64,000 nt of DNA from Deefgea rivuli DSM 18356 (GTDB taxonomy: Bacteria > Pseudomonadota > Gammaproteobacteria > Burkholderiales > Chitinibacteraceae). Of this stretch, positions 8,131 through 20,330 are shown in pieces. The stretch spans positions 1-64,000 of the forward strand of contig NZ_JHVM01000013.1 in assembly GCF_000620145.1 (NCBI RefSeq), written 5' to 3'. Made by a program: the position numbers and the translations under genes. The first letter of the stretch is position 1, and each line of letters opens with the position of its first letter. The notes under the pieces were generated by a model. That model made no database searches, was not told the DNA's origin, and saw only the letters and a program-made list of their open reading frames with translations.

Positions 8131-10217
8131 TGATTAATAAATTCGTAACTCGTTTAAGCCAAGTCGCTTTGTGTGTCTTTGCGCCTTTTGTATTTGCTGT
8201 AGAAGCTTCAAATATTACGCATATCGAAGTGAGTAGTGTTAGTGCTGATAAGCAGATTGTTAAAGTCACATTTAATGATGCTCCGCCAACACCAACAAGT
8301 TTTTCAGTGAATACCCCGCCTCGTATCGCGTTTGATTTTGCCAATACAGCAAATCAGACAGGAAAAAATAGTTTCCAAGTGAACGGTGCCGCACTACGGA
8401 CTTTGAATGTCGCTGAAGGCACTGGCCGGACACGATTGGTATTTAATTTACAAAAGCAAGCAGGCTACGAAACGAGAGTCGAGGGTAATTCACTGTTTAT
8501 TACGGTGGATGCCGCCGCCGGATCCTCTGCGACTACGACTGCTAATACGGCACCAGTGCAAAAAAATACGCCATTTGCCGAGGTAAAAGCATCTGGTAAG
8601 CGTGAGGGAATTCAGAATATCGATTTTCGTCGTGGTACAAGTGGTGAAGGCAAGGTCGTTATTGATCTTTCAAGCCCAAATGTGGGCATTGATATTCGCC
8701 AGCAAGGTAAAAACTTAGTGGTTGAGTTTGCAAAAGCGGGTTTGCCTAAGAATTTAGAGCGCAAATTGGATGTCACTGACTTTGGTACACCAATTCAAAA
8801 AATTGAAACTTTTGCTCAAGGCGATTCGGTCAAAATGCTGATCGAACCAAAAGGAAATTGGGAGTATTCAGCTTACCAAACTGAAAATCGTTTTGTAGTT
8901 GAAGTTCGCGATGCGACACTTAACAAAGATAAGCTAGCGGCGAAGGCAAACTTTAAAGGCGAGAAGCTATCGCTGAATTTTCAGAATGTAGAGGTTAGAA
9001 CTGTTCTGCAAGTCATTGCTGAGTTTACTGGTTTGAATATTATTACTAGCGATTCTGTTGGTGGTGCGCTGACATTACGTTTAAAAGACGTACCTTGGGA
9101 TCAGGCACTAGATATTATTTTACAAGCCAAAGGTTTGGATCAACGTAAAACCGGTAATGTAATGTGGATTGCCCCCCGTGATGAATTGGCGGCAAAAGAA
9201 AAATCAGAACTTGAAAGCAGAAAGCAAATTTCAGAATTAGAACCAACTCGGACTGAGTTCTTTCAGCTGAAATATCATAAAGCAGACGCGTTGAAAGTAA
9301 TTTTGAGTGATGAAAAACAGCGTATTTTGTCTCCGAGAGGTTCCGCTGTTATCGATCAGCGAACCAATCAAGTTGTGGTACAAGATATTCCTTCCAAGCT
9401 TGAGCAAGTTCGTGAATTATTGTCCAAGATTGATATTCCTGTGCGGCAGGTGATGATTGAGTCGCGGATTGTTGAGGCTGAAGATGGCTTTCAACGTAAT
9501 TTGGGTGTGAAGTTACACGGACTTTATGCAAAAAATAGTACTGCCGTCGGCGGTGGTCTAACTACAAAAGATCTTACAGGCTCAGATGGTTCAACATTCC
9601 CAGGGCCAGCGATTAATGGCGGCGCTCCTTCGGTAAACTTACCTGCAGCTGGTATTGGTGGTTTTAACCCTGGTTCGATTGCGATGTTGATTGCGGGTTC
9701 AGATGGTATTTTAGGACTTGAATTAAATGCACTTGAGCAGGATGGCAAATTAAAAATCATTTCAAGTCCACGATTAGTGACTGCGGATCAAGTTGAAGCA
9801 GTTATTGAGGATGGCCAAGAAATTCCATATTCAAGTTCTTCACAGAATGGTGCAACAACGGTTGAGTTTAAGAAAGCAACTCTTTCTTTACGGGTGACAC
9901 CGCAAATCACGCCAGATGGCAGTGTATTTATGGATGTACAAGTGAATAAAGATAGCCGTGGTGAAAATACACTGAGCGGCCCTGCAATTAATACGAAGCA
10001 AATTAGAACTAAGGTTTTAGTTGAAAGTGGTGGCACAGTGGTGATTGGTGGTATTTATATTGAGGACAATAGCAACACAGTGACTCAGGTACCACTATTG
10101 GGTGATGTTCCAGTTATCGGTAATTTGTTTAAAAACCGCGCTGTGAATAAAGTTCGCCGTGAACTATTGATTTTCTTAACACCACGAGTTTTGGAGTCTG
10201 ATCTTACTTTGCGCTAA
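8127..10217 (+). CDS. pilQ: Type IV pilus secretin PilQ
   Basis: The outer-membrane ring through which the pilus leaves the cell. 696 residues: signal peptide (about 1-25), two AMIN domains (about 30-130 and 155-260) that bind peptidoglycan, an STN/N0 domain (about 280-345), an N1 domain (about 375-440) and the secretin core (about 450-690), which contains the conserved [14 protein letters not shown] near 650. Expressed with pilMNOP. The stop is followed by two strong hairpins before aroK. Confidence 0.96.
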   Translation: MMINKFVTRLSQVALCVFAPFVFAVEASNITHIEVSSVSADKQIVKVTFNDAPPTPTSFSVNTPPRIAFDFANTANQTGKNSFQVNGAALRTLNVAEGTGRTRLVFNLQKQAGYETRVEGNSLFITVDAAAGSSATTTANTAPVQKNTPFAEVKASGKREGIQNIDFRRGTSGEGKVVIDLSSPNVGIDIRQQGKNLVVEFAKAGLPKNLERKLDVTDFGTPIQKIETFAQGDSVKMLIEPKGNWEYSAYQTENRFVVEVRDATLNKDKLAAKANFKGEKLSLNFQNVEVRTVLQVIAEFTGLNIITSDSVGGALTLRLKDVPWDQALDIILQAKGLDQRKTGNVMWIAPRDELAAKEKSELESRKQISELEPTRTEFFQLKYHKADALKVILSDEKQRILSPRGSAVIDQRTNQVVVQDIPSKLEQVRELLSKIDIPVRQVMIESRIVEAEDGFQRNLGVKLHGLYAKNSTAVGGGLTTKDLTGSDGSTFPGPAINGGAPSVNLPAAGIGGFNPGSIAMLIAGSDGILGLELNALEQDGKLKIISSPRLVTADQVEAVIEDGQEIPYSSSSQNGATTVEFKKATLSLRVTPQITPDGSVFMDVQVNKDSRGENTLSGPAINTKQIRTKVLVESGGTVVIGGIYIEDNSNTVTQVPLLGDVPVIGNLFKNRAVNKVRRELLIFLTPRVLESDLTLR

Positions 10218-10225
10218 GTTTTTTG

Positions 10226-10247
10226 AGCGAGTCTTTGCTGACTCGCT
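10226..10247 (+). other. Perfect hairpin after pilQ
   Basis: AGCGAGTC and GACTCGCT form an 8-bp stem with a 6-base loop. There is no T run after it, so it is an RNA-stabilising or pausing element rather than a complete terminator. Confidence 0.55.
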
Positions 10248-10269
10248 AAGCCGCAGATATTCAAGTAAA

Positions 10270-10800
10270 ATGCCTGGCATGAAGATGCCAGGCAATTTTT
10301 ATTTAGTCGGCCTAATGGGGGCTGGCAAAACGACCGTAGGGCGTGCCCTAGCGCGTGCAACCCAAAAAACCTTTTACGATTCTGATCACGAAATCGAAGC
10401 ACGAACTGGCGCTAAGATTCCGATGATTTTTGAAATCGAAGGGGAGGGCGGATTCCGTGAGCGTGAAGCTGAATCAATCGTTGAGTTGACTAAGCTGCAG
10501 GGGATTGTTCTTGGAACGGGGGGCGGTGTTGTTCTGAACCCAATCAATCGAAATCTGCTACGCCGCAACGGCTATGTGATTTATCTGCGCGCAAGTCCAG
10601 AAGAACTCTACTCGCGAACATGTCACGACAAAAATCGCCCTTTACTGCAGACTGCAGACCCTCTTGGTAAACTTAAAGAGCTGTATCAAATCCGCGATCC
10701 GCTGTATCGAGAGGTGGCTGATTTAGTCATTGATACCAGCCAACAAACTGTGAATTCCCTCTTGCAATTATTGCTTAAAGAATTGGAGCGTCAGCCATGA
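10270..10800 (+). CDS. aroK: Shikimate kinase
   Basis: Phosphorylates shikimate to shikimate 3-phosphate in the aromatic amino acid pathway. The P-loop GLMGAGKTT lies at residues 14-22, followed by the shikimate-site residues D in YDSD and R in GGFRERE, GGG at about 79-81 and the lid region near R115. 176 residues from 10270; ATG codons at 10279 and 10285 would also serve and none has a clear Shine-Dalgarno site. The start region is folded into a hairpin. It overlaps aroB by four bases. Confidence 0.95.
   Translation: MPGMKMPGNFYLVGLMGAGKTTVGRALARATQKTFYDSDHEIEARTGAKIPMIFEIEGEGGFREREAESIVELTKLQGIVLGTGGGVVLNPINRNLLRRNGYVIYLRASPEELYSRTCHDKNRPLLQTADPLGKLKELYQIRDPLYREVADLVIDTSQQTVNSLLQLLLKELERQP
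10271..10304 (+). terminator. Terminator-like hairpin overlapping the aroK start
   Basis: TGCCTGGCAT, GAAG loop and ATGCCAGGCA make a perfect 10-bp stem followed by ATTTTTATTT. It looks like an intrinsic terminator for pilMNOPQ, yet it contains or touches every candidate aroK start codon (10270, 10279, 10285). Confidence 0.6.
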
Positions 10801-11888
10801 TCCGCACTGTGCACGTCGATATCGACCAAGCGCCCTACAGCATTTTAATTGGCGAGGGTTTGCTGCAATCGGTCGCGGCCATTTTGCCGTTGCTTGCGCA
10901 AAAGCGTGTGGCGATTGTGACTAATGAAACGATTGCACCTTTATATCTAGCGGGCTTAGTGACTCAATTACAGCAAGCTGGTGTTGAGTGCCAATCCATT
11001 ATTTTGCCTGATGGCGAAAAATATAAAACATGGGAAAGCCTGAATCAGATTTTTGATGCGCTGCTCACTGAGCGTGCTGAGCGTAAAACGACGTTGATTG
11101 CTCTAGGTGGTGGCGTGATTGGTGATATGACGGGTTTTGCGGCGGCGGTGTATCAGCGCGGCGTACCGTTTATTCAAATTCCAACGACGCTGTTAGCTCA
11201 GGTCGATTCGTCGGTTGGTGGAAAGACGGCAATTAATCATCCACTCGGCAAGAATATGCTCGGTGCTTTTTATCAGCCGAAATTGGTATTGGCGGATTTA
11301 AGCACTTTATCGACCCTACCGCAGCGTGAATTTTCTGCAGGCATGGCAGAGGTCATTAAGTATGGTTTGATTGATGACCTAGAGTTTTTGGTTTGGCTTG
11401 AGCAAAATATTGACGGTTTAATGGCGCGTGATACCGAATTGATTGCGTATGCGGTTGAGCGTTGCTGCCAAAATAAAGCGCGTATTGTGGCTGCTGATGA
11501 AAAAGAAATGGGGCAACGCGCACTACTCAATTTAGGTCATACATTTGGTCATGCGATTGAAGCCGGCTTGGGTTACGGCGCTTGGCTGCATGGTGAAGCG
11601 GTCGCTGCAGGGATGGTATTGGCGACTTATGCTTCACGCGCAATGGGGCATCTAACGGATGCCGATGTGGCGCGAGTGATTAGCTTGCTGGAGCGAGCCG
11701 CTTTGCCGGTGGTTTCTCCTGCGTTGGGGCATGACCGCTATAAAGCACTCATGGCGCAAGACAAAAAAGTCGATGCAGGCCGCATCAAATTTATTCTCTT
11801 GCGCGCTTTGGGCGATGCTTATATTGGTGAATTGCCTGAAGTTGCAATTGATGCTGCTTTATTATCAGGTTGCGAATTAGCTAAATAA
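10797..11888 (+). CDS. aroB: 3-dehydroquinate synthase
   Basis: Second enzyme of the shikimate pathway; converts DAHP to 3-dehydroquinate using NAD+ and a metal. The 363 residues contain the NAD-binding [13 protein letters not shown] (about 102-114), the [11 protein letters not shown] motif and the metal ligands in GHTFGHAIE and the following HGEAVA. It is coupled to aroK by ATGA. The last 70 bases overlap the 3' end of yihY on the other strand. Confidence 0.96.
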   Translation: MIRTVHVDIDQAPYSILIGEGLLQSVAAILPLLAQKRVAIVTNETIAPLYLAGLVTQLQQAGVECQSIILPDGEKYKTWESLNQIFDALLTERAERKTTLIALGGGVIGDMTGFAAAVYQRGVPFIQIPTTLLAQVDSSVGGKTAINHPLGKNMLGAFYQPKLVLADLSTLSTLPQREFSAGMAEVIKYGLIDDLEFLVWLEQNIDGLMARDTELIAYAVERCCQNKARIVAADEKEMGQRALLNLGHTFGHAIEAGLGYGAWLHGEAVAAGMVLATYASRAMGHLTDADVARVISLLERAALPVVSPALGHDRYKALMAQDKKVDAGRIKFILLRALGDAYIGELPEVAIDAALLSGCELAK

Positions 11889-13096
11889 TCTGCAAGTGAT
11901 AAATCAAGCGCAGAGCGGGCTAACTCTAAACGAGATTCTAGCCCGCTTTCTACTTCGCTATTCAGTGGGCTGACCACCAATTCAAAGACGGCCAATAGGC
12001 TGATTTTCTCAGGGCTGCAAGCGATGAGCCATTCTCCATTTCGGGTTGACTCCACCCAATGCCGTTGCGTCATTTTCTCTAAAATTTGCTGAGTCGCATC
12101 AACGCCTAGCTCAACTTGACGACGCAATTGGTTGATATGCAATACGCGCCCTTCCTTGTGCGCAATCGCTAGCGCTCGCAGTACGCGCACTGCTTGCTCA
12201 AAGCGGGTTCCGTGGTGATTATCCCAACGCCAGCCATCGCCATACCAATACGATAGTGTTGCCGACAATACCGCACCACCCAAAATCAACACCCAGCATA
12301 AATACAGCCAAATTAAGAAAATGGGGAAACTTGCAAATGCGCCGTAGACCAGATTGTAAGTGGCGAATTGCTTGATGTACTCACCAAAAAGAACTTTCAT
12401 TAGCTCTAAACAGGTACTGGTAATCAAGGCGGCAGTCAGCGCATGGGCGCGCGGTACAAAGCAATTGGGTAGGGTTAAATACAGCAGGCTCAAGGTACTA
12501 AAGATCAAGAGCCAAGACGATAATTTGAGAGCAGGAAAATTAATGCCTCCCAAGCCAGCATTTTGCGAAAACCAGCTAGTTAAGGAGAGACTCAAGCCGA
12601 TTAGAATCGGCGCTAAGGTGAGTGTCGCCCAATACGTTAAGGTTCGAGAGAGAAGTTTTCTCGGGCGGTCAACGCGCCAAATCGTATTAAATGTTTTCTC
12701 AATGGTAAACATTAATAGCAGCGCGGTCGCGACCAAGCCGATCATGCCTGCTGCGGTGAGGCTGCCCGCATTATCGGCAAATTGGCGCATATACACGCCA
12801 ATCACTTTTCCGGATGCTTCCGGCACTAAATTAGTCAGAATAAAATTGCGAAAACGGCCGCTATTAATACTGAACATCGGAAAAGCAGAAATCAAAGTGA
12901 GCGCAATCGTAAATAGCGGCACCACCGCCAATAGCGTGGTATAGGTTAAACTGCCCGCGCTTTCTAAACAGCGATCATTAATCAGGCGACGGCCAACAAA
13001 GCGCGAAAAACCGCTAATTCGAGCCAAAAAAGGAAAGGTGCTGGCAAAGTTCATGGTAAGCCACGGTAACAAGCGAATCCCATTATAATAGCGCAT
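11819..13096 (-). CDS. YihY/BrkB family membrane protein
   Basis: An inner-membrane protein once called ribonuclease BN, an activity now assigned elsewhere. 425 residues with about six hydrophobic helices between 40 and 290 and the family string [13 protein letters not shown] near the start; the last 130 residues are a winged-helix-like soluble tail ([22 protein letters not shown] region). The natural start may be the ATG at 13054 (MNFASTF), because the TATAAT-like element at 13082-13087 suits a message beginning between these two starts. The 3' end overlaps aroB by 70 bp. Role unknown. Confidence 0.82.
   Translation of the reverse strand: MRYYNGIRLLPWLTMNFASTFPFLARISGFSRFVGRRLINDRCLESAGSLTYTTLLAVVPLFTIALTLISAFPMFSINSGRFRNFILTNLVPEASGKVIGVYMRQFADNAGSLTAAGMIGLVATALLLMFTIEKTFNTIWRVDRPRKLLSRTLTYWATLTLAPILIGLSLSLTSWFSQNAGLGGINFPALKLSSWLLIFSTLSLLYLTLPNCFVPRAHALTAALITSTCLELMKVLFGEYIKQFATYNLVYGAFASFPIFLIWLYLCWVLILGGAVLSATLSYWYGDGWRWDNHHGTRFEQAVRVLRALAIAHKEGRVLHINQLRRQVELGVDATQQILEKMTQRHWVESTRNGEWLIACSPEKISLLAVFELVVSPLNSEVESGLESRLELARSALDLSLADYLANSQPDNKAASIATSGNSPI
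13082..13089. promoter_or_regulatory. Symmetric -10 element between yihY and wrbA
   Basis: ATTATAAT reads TATAAT on both strands. On the plus strand it is 28 bases before wrbA; on the minus strand it precedes the ATG at 13054. No good -35 is visible, so one back-to-back promoter is suggested only. Confidence 0.35.
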
Positions 13097-13101
13097 CCTG
13101 A

Positions 13102-14093
<992 letters not shown>

Positions 14094-14128
14094 CCTTCGT
14101 GCGGGCCTTGGTTTAAATGCTGTTGATG

Positions 14129-14179
14129 TGGGTATTTGGTGCTAGCCATTGCTAATTAATTCCTAGAGGCATATACCCA
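14129..14179. repeat. 51-bp palindromic repeat, copy 3
   Basis: TGGGTAT...ATACCCA, 51 bp, with both the inner TAG (15-17) and its mirror CTA (35-37). It lies 35 bp after the DUF2069 stop, between convergent genes. Confidence 0.88.
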
Positions 14180-14185
14180 TTTTAG

Positions 14186-14217
14186 AAAAAAGCCCCGTTG
14201 GATAAACGGGGCTTTTT
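14186..14217. terminator. Bidirectional terminator, DUF2069 / leuA
   Basis: AGCCCCGTT and AACGGGGCT form a 9-bp stem with A's before and T's after, so it can stop transcripts from both sides. Confidence 0.9.
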
Positions 14218-14344
14218 AGTTTACGGTCGGTTTCTAGCTTATCTCGCTGAGGTTCGCGAGCGGCTTAGCTTGAGCACTGCCACTTGTGGCGGCAGCCTCG
14301 CGGATCAACTGGGTAAGTCGATCCGCTCCAGAGTCGCAATAGAT

Positions 14345-16147
14345 TTAAACCGGTTGCGGGTGAACGCGGTTGATATTGTTGTGAATTTTGTTCAGCGCGG
14401 AAATATACGCTTTCGCGCTGGCGACAATAATGTCGGTATCTGCACCTTGGCCGTTGACGATTTTCGTGTCTTTCATCAAGCGCACTGTCACTTCACCTTG
14501 GCTGTCCGTACCCGAGGTAATTGCATTCACCGAGTACAATTGCATTTCTGCGCCACTATTAAACAAAGATTCAATCGCTTTAAAGGTCGCATCGACTGTA
14601 CCGTCGCCCAAGGCGGTAGCGCGGCGCTCGACGCCTGCTTCGCTCACCACCAATTCGGCGCTCGGTGTTTCGCCGGTTTCGGAAACCACTTTCAACGAGA
14701 TCAATTTGATGTGTTCTTGCTCGATGGAAATCAATTCATCTGACACCAAGGCATGTAAATCTTCGTCGAAAATCTCACGTTTTTTATCGGCCAAGGTTTT
14801 AAAGCGCGCAAAGGCTGCGTTCAGGGCTTCTTCCGATTGCAATTGGATGCCTAATTCAAGTAATTTAGTCTTGAACGCATTGCGACCCGACAATTTGCCC
14901 AAGCTCAAGCGGTTCGTGCTCCAACCCACTGATTCGGCGCTCATAATTTCATAGGTTTCGCGGCATTTCAAAATACCGTCTTGGTGAATCCCTGATTCGT
15001 GAGCGAAGGCATTGGCGCCGACAATCGCTTTATTCGGCTGAACTGGGTAGCCGGTAATCGTTGACACCAATTTGCTGGTGGTGACGATTTGTGTGGCGTC
15101 GATTCCGCATTCCACATTAAACACATCGCGGCGGGTGCGAGTCGCCATAACGATTTCTTCCAACGCCGCATTACCTGCGCGCTCGCCCAAGCCATTAATA
15201 GTGCATTCCACTTGGCGTGCGCCGCCCAAAACTGCAGCCAATGAATTGGCAACGGCCATGCCCAAATCATTATGGCAATGTGCCGACCAGATTACTTTAT
15301 CGCCGCCGACGGTTTTGGCGATCAATTCACGGAAAAAGCTTTCAGTGCGTTGTGGTACGGCGTAACCGACGGTATCTGGCACATTCAATGTCGTTGCGCC
15401 AGCTTCGATTACAGCGCCAAAAATCCTAGCCAAGAAATCAATATCGCTACGCAATGCGTCTTCTGCCGAAAATTCCACGTCGTTAGTGTATTCCAGCGCG
15501 ATTTTCACTGCTTTGACTGCGGCATCAACGACCTGATCCGGTGTCATGCGCAATTTGTGTTCCATATGAATCGGGCTGGTCGCGATAAAGGTATGAATCC
15601 GGCCGCGTTTCGCGTCTTTAATCGCTTCACCAGCGGCGCGCACATCACGCTCGTTGGCGCGCGCCAAAGAACAGACCGTGCTGTTCTCAATAATGCCAGC
15701 GATGGTTTTGATTGCATCGGCGTCGCCAGGGCTGGCTGCAGCAAAACCAGCTTCGATCACATCCACGCCCAATTTTTCCAATTGGCGAGCGATGCGGATT
15801 TTTTCTTCTTTGGTCATTGACGCGCCCGGCGATTGTTCGCCATCGCGCAAAGTGGTATCAAAAATAACCAAACGGTTGTTATTGCGATCGTTCATGGTGC
15901 TCTCCTGAATGGGTTGGGCTGCGGATTGCGCGCCTGTCATATAGTTTTGGATGTTGAAGCTACGGCCTTGGCTTGTGGCCAATTGGGCCAGTTTGTCCAC
16001 TTGGGTGAGTGGCAAACTGCCGCGTTCACGCCATTTATAAATCGCAGCTCGGGAGACTGGGTCAGCTGGAAATGCAGCATTAAGCTGATCTGCCAAAGTG
16101 CTTGGTCCACCAAAATCAGCGATTAGACGATCAATGTCTAATGACAC
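14345..16147 (-). CDS. leuA: 2-isopropylmalate synthase with N-terminal HTH extension
   Basis: Makes 2-isopropylmalate from acetyl-CoA and 2-oxoisovalerate, the first step of leucine synthesis. The catalytic TIM barrel starts with [18 protein letters not shown], has the HxH metal site in SAHCHNDLG, and ends with the LeuA regulatory domain. The frame opens at a GTG (16147) giving 600 residues, about 85 more than usual. Residues 1-70 look like a small Cro/YdaS-type helix-turn-helix (PSTLADQLN ... [13 protein letters not shown]). A normal LeuA start, ATG at 15895, has its own site AGGAGAGCACC; the outer GTG has AGGAGAGCACT. Both products are therefore likely. Confidence 0.93.
   Translation of the reverse strand: MSLDIDRLIADFGGPSTLADQLNAAFPADPVSRAAIYKWRERGSLPLTQVDKLAQLATSQGRSFNIQNYMTGAQSAAQPIQESTMNDRNNNRLVIFDTTLRDGEQSPGASMTKEEKIRIARQLEKLGVDVIEAGFAAASPGDADAIKTIAGIIENSTVCSLARANERDVRAAGEAIKDAKRGRIHTFIATSPIHMEHKLRMTPDQVVDAAVKAVKIALEYTNDVEFSAEDALRSDIDFLARIFGAVIEAGATTLNVPDTVGYAVPQRTESFFRELIAKTVGGDKVIWSAHCHNDLGMAVANSLAAVLGGARQVECTINGLGERAGNAALEEIVMATRTRRDVFNVECGIDATQIVTTSKLVSTITGYPVQPNKAIVGANAFAHESGIHQDGILKCRETYEIMSAESVGWSTNRLSLGKLSGRNAFKTKLLELGIQLQSEEALNAAFARFKTLADKKREIFDEDLHALVSDELISIEQEHIKLISLKVVSETGETPSAELVVSEAGVERRATALGDGTVDATFKAIESLFNSGAEMQLYSVNAITSGTDSQGEVTVRLMKDTKIVNGQGADTDIIVASAKAYISALNKIHNNINRVHPQPV
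15895..15907 (-). promoter_or_regulatory. Internal ribosome-binding site and start of canonical LeuA
   Basis: On the minus strand AGGAGAGCACC directly precedes the ATG of [12 protein letters not shown]. The outer start (GTG at 16147) is preceded by AGGAGAGCACT, a 10 of 11 match, as though a leader had been duplicated around the HTH segment. Confidence 0.7.
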
Positions 16148-16283
16148 AGTGCTCTCCTTTGCGTTGATAGGCTTAGATTAGATATTTTCAGACGTAGTGT
16201 CAAATTGTTTAGGCGAAAAAATAGCGGCCGTGTTGTTTTGACCGCTAATTGATTCTATTTTATGAGTTTATTGGACTAAATGT

Positions 16284-17057
16284 CTAATTTGTCGTTGGTG
16301 TAGGGTGTTTAATGATTTTCCACAGCCAATACACATAACCCGATGCGGCATAGCAAATGAAAAAGCTAAATAGCACCAGCGCTGGGCGAGATGCGCCGAT
16401 CAGTAAGATCAGCGTTGCAATCAATAAAGTTACAAACGGCACTGTCTTGCGCATGTGAAGCTCTTTGAAACTCCAAAATGGCACGTTAGACACCATCGTC
16501 AGGCCAGCAAACAGCGTGAAAAACATCGCCGCATACGGTAGCAATTCGGCCAGCGGTGCGAGATCTTCATGATATTCAATATTGATCCACACCAAGCCAG
16601 CCACCAGTGCCGCCGCCGCCGGGCTGGGTAAGCCCTGAAAAAAACGCTTATCAACCACTTCAATATTGGTATTAAAGCGCGCCAAACGCAGCGCCGCGCC
16701 AGCGCAATAAATAAACGCCACCGCCCAACCCAGTTTGCCAAAACCCGACAAACCCCATTCATACATAATCAGCGCGGGCGCAACGCCAAACGACACCATA
16801 TCGGACAAACTATCAAATTGTGCACCAAATTCCGATTGAGTATGCGTCATGCGAGCGACGCGGCCATCGAGTCCATCCAAAATCATCGCAGCAAAAATCG
16901 CCAAGGCAGCGTGTTCAAACTTGCCATTCATTGCTTGAACGATGGCGTAAAAGCCAGAAAATAAAGCGGCCAGCGTGAATAAATTCGGCAGTAAATAAAT
17001 ACTCTGGCGGCGCAGTGTTTGCGCGCGGTTCGGCTGTGGATGGGGAGATTGCTGCAT
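16284..17057 (-). CDS. pssA: CDP-diacylglycerol-serine O-phosphatidyltransferase
   Basis: Makes phosphatidylserine at the inner membrane. The CDP-alcohol phosphotransferase motif DGLDGRVARMTHTQSEFG ... D-x3-D is present around residues 62-86. Several hydrophobic helices follow. 257 residues, the short Bacillus-like type II enzyme. It is divergent from psd, which carries out the next step, so the two ends of phosphatidylethanolamine synthesis share one intergenic region. Confidence 0.94.
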   Translation of the reverse strand: MQQSPHPQPNRAQTLRRQSIYLLPNLFTLAALFSGFYAIVQAMNGKFEHAALAIFAAMILDGLDGRVARMTHTQSEFGAQFDSLSDMVSFGVAPALIMYEWGLSGFGKLGWAVAFIYCAGAALRLARFNTNIEVVDKRFFQGLPSPAAAALVAGLVWINIEYHEDLAPLAELLPYAAMFFTLFAGLTMVSNVPFWSFKELHMRKTVPFVTLLIATLILLIGASRPALVLFSFFICYAASGYVYWLWKIIKHPTPTTN

Positions 17058-17177
17058 TGAAAGCCTCGTAGTACATGGCGAATTGACGCAACATTGTAAC
17101 CGACGCGCAGTCGCGTCGATAGCACGGCAAGGGATACGTTATAATTCGCGCTCTTTATTGGTTTTGTGGGGACTTTT

Positions 17178-18017
17178 GTGTCCGAGCGTCTTTTTGTATG
17201 TTTGCAGTATGTGATTCCTAAGCTGGCTTTGACGCGATTAATGGGTTTTTTAGCGGGTTTACGTGCCGGTGGCCTAACTACTGCAGTGATTCGTGGCTTT
17301 GTGGCCAAATATCAAGTCAATATGAGCGAGGCGGCCAATCCGGATATCGCCGCCTATCCGACATTTAATGAGTTTTTCACCCGCGCTCTCAAAGACGGCG
17401 CGCGCCCTTTGGCCAATGCCGAGCTGATTTGCACGGTGGATGGTGCGATTAGCCAGTGTGGGTCTATCGAAAAAGATCAGATTTATCAGGCTAAAGGCAA
17501 AAAATTTAGCACTACCGCGCTATTGGCTGGCGATGCAGCCTTGGCGAAGAAATTTGAAAACGGCCTGTTTGCGACGATTTACCTAAGCCCCAAAGATTAT
17601 CACCGTATTCACATGCCTTGCCGTGGCCGCTTGCTGGAAATGACCTATGTGCCGGGGGAATTGTTTTCGGTAAACCCCGCCACCGCGCGCGGTGTCGATG
17701 CGCTGTTTGCGCGCAATGAGCGTGTGATTTGCGTGTTTGAGGGTGATAAAGGCATGTTCGTGCAAGTACTGGTCGGAGCGACGATTGTCGGCAGTATGGC
17801 AACCGCTTGGCATGGCGTCGTGAATCCACCGCGCAGCAATGCGGTGTGGAGCAACGATTATCGCGATCAAAACATCGTACTAGAGCAGGGTGCTGAAATG
17901 GGCCGCTTCTTGCTCGGCTCAACCGTGGTGCTCTTGTTCCCTGAAGGCGATTTGGAATTTAATGCCGATTGGAAAGCGGGGCGCGGTGTTCGCCTTGGCG
18001 AAGTCATGGCTGATTGA
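17178..18017 (+). CDS. psd: Phosphatidylserine decarboxylase proenzyme
   Basis: Converts phosphatidylserine to phosphatidylethanolamine. The self-cleavage site LGST is present near the C-terminus (FLLGSTVVLLFP), where Ser becomes the pyruvoyl group; the conserved His lies in KDYHRIHMP. I chose the GTG at 17178 because GGGGA lies six bases ahead; an in-frame GTG at 17166 would add four residues. A TATAAT at 17140-17145 is the probable -10. Repeat copy 4 begins three bases after the stop. Confidence 0.94.
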   Translation: MSERLFVCLQYVIPKLALTRLMGFLAGLRAGGLTTAVIRGFVAKYQVNMSEAANPDIAAYPTFNEFFTRALKDGARPLANAELICTVDGAISQCGSIEKDQIYQAKGKKFSTTALLAGDAALAKKFENGLFATIYLSPKDYHRIHMPCRGRLLEMTYVPGELFSVNPATARGVDALFARNERVICVFEGDKGMFVQVLVGATIVGSMATAWHGVVNPPRSNAVWSNDYRDQNIVLEQGAEMGRFLLGSTVVLLFPEGDLEFNADWKAGRGVRLGEVMAD

Positions 18018-18020
18018 GTA

Positions 18021-18071
18021 TGGGTATATGGCTGTAGTCATTTATCAATATAACCTACATGTATATACCCA
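18021..18071. repeat. 51-bp palindromic repeat, copy 4
   Basis: TGGGTATATG...GTATATACCCA. Starts three bases past the psd stop and ends 42 bases ahead of the next plus-strand gene. Confidence 0.9.
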
Positions 18072-18113
18072 TTGTATTTTTGTTGAATTAAAGAATAGGT
18101 TGGTGGGGCTTAA

Positions 18114-18638
18114 ATGAGCGCAATCCGAGTTTTAGGCCACATCACGATTCCTGAATCGCTCAAGCAAAACTTGGCCGAAATTAAGCAAACGCGCAGCTCG
18201 GCGTTTGCTGCCAAAGGCGTCATCGAAGTGCATTATTATCCGCAAGGCAATCCAAACTTGCCTGTGGGCGAGGCTTGGCAACTGGATGCAGACAAAGCCG
18301 CATTTGGTTTAGCACTGCTGAGCCGCCTCGGTTTATCGACCAATTATATGCACGACGCCGCCTTGATGGGCTACGCACAGCTTGATCCGCATACCGATAT
18401 TGGCTTTTTAGTGCAAGGCGAGCCGGTCGCTTTTTTGCATGTTGTTTTGACTGGCAGCGGCACTTTATTGATGCCTAGTCTTAGCGATCCAGCACTGCAA
18501 ATGCTGCGCCTTACTGAAGGCATGGTCTTCATCCTCAATCCCGAAACCGAACACGCTTTCGGCGACTGCCCTGATATTCTATTCTCGCTGTCGATGGTTG
18601 TTCCTCGTTCTAAGATGCTGGATTTACCGCTGTTATAA
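18114..18638 (+). CDS. Unknown protein with possible Fe(II)-binding beta-barrel
   Basis: 174 residues, no signal peptide or membrane helix. Residues 93-95 read H-T-D in LDPHTDIGFLV and His147 lies in NPETEHAFGD, so an HxD...H iron-binding triad like that of 2-oxoglutarate oxygenases is possible; strands around 105-135 fit a jelly roll. No family is recognised with certainty. It follows psd by about 100 bases with a 51-bp repeat between, and has a terminator after it. Confidence 0.6.
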   Translation: MSAIRVLGHITIPESLKQNLAEIKQTRSSAFAAKGVIEVHYYPQGNPNLPVGEAWQLDADKAAFGLALLSRLGLSTNYMHDAALMGYAQLDPHTDIGFLVQGEPVAFLHVVLTGSGTLLMPSLSDPALQMLRLTEGMVFILNPETEHAFGDCPDILFSLSMVVPRSKMLDLPLL

Positions 18639-18693
18639 GCATTTGTTGGATGGGTTGGGCGTAACCATTTCCATCATTCCCAAATAAAGAGCA

Positions 18694-18725
18694 TAAAAAA
18701 ACCAGCTTGTTAGGCTGGTTTTTTT
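18694..18725. terminator. Bidirectional terminator, unknown gene / ilvC
   Basis: AACCAGC and GCTGGTT form the stem, flanked by seven A's and seven T's. Confidence 0.92.
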
Positions 18726-18739
18726 GTATTTCAAACCAA

Positions 18740-20324
<1,585 letters not shown>

Positions 20325-20330
20325 CTCTCC

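Noticed and set aside
15072-15820. Several plus-strand frames within leuA
   Set aside because: They are shadows of the minus-strand leuA codon pattern.
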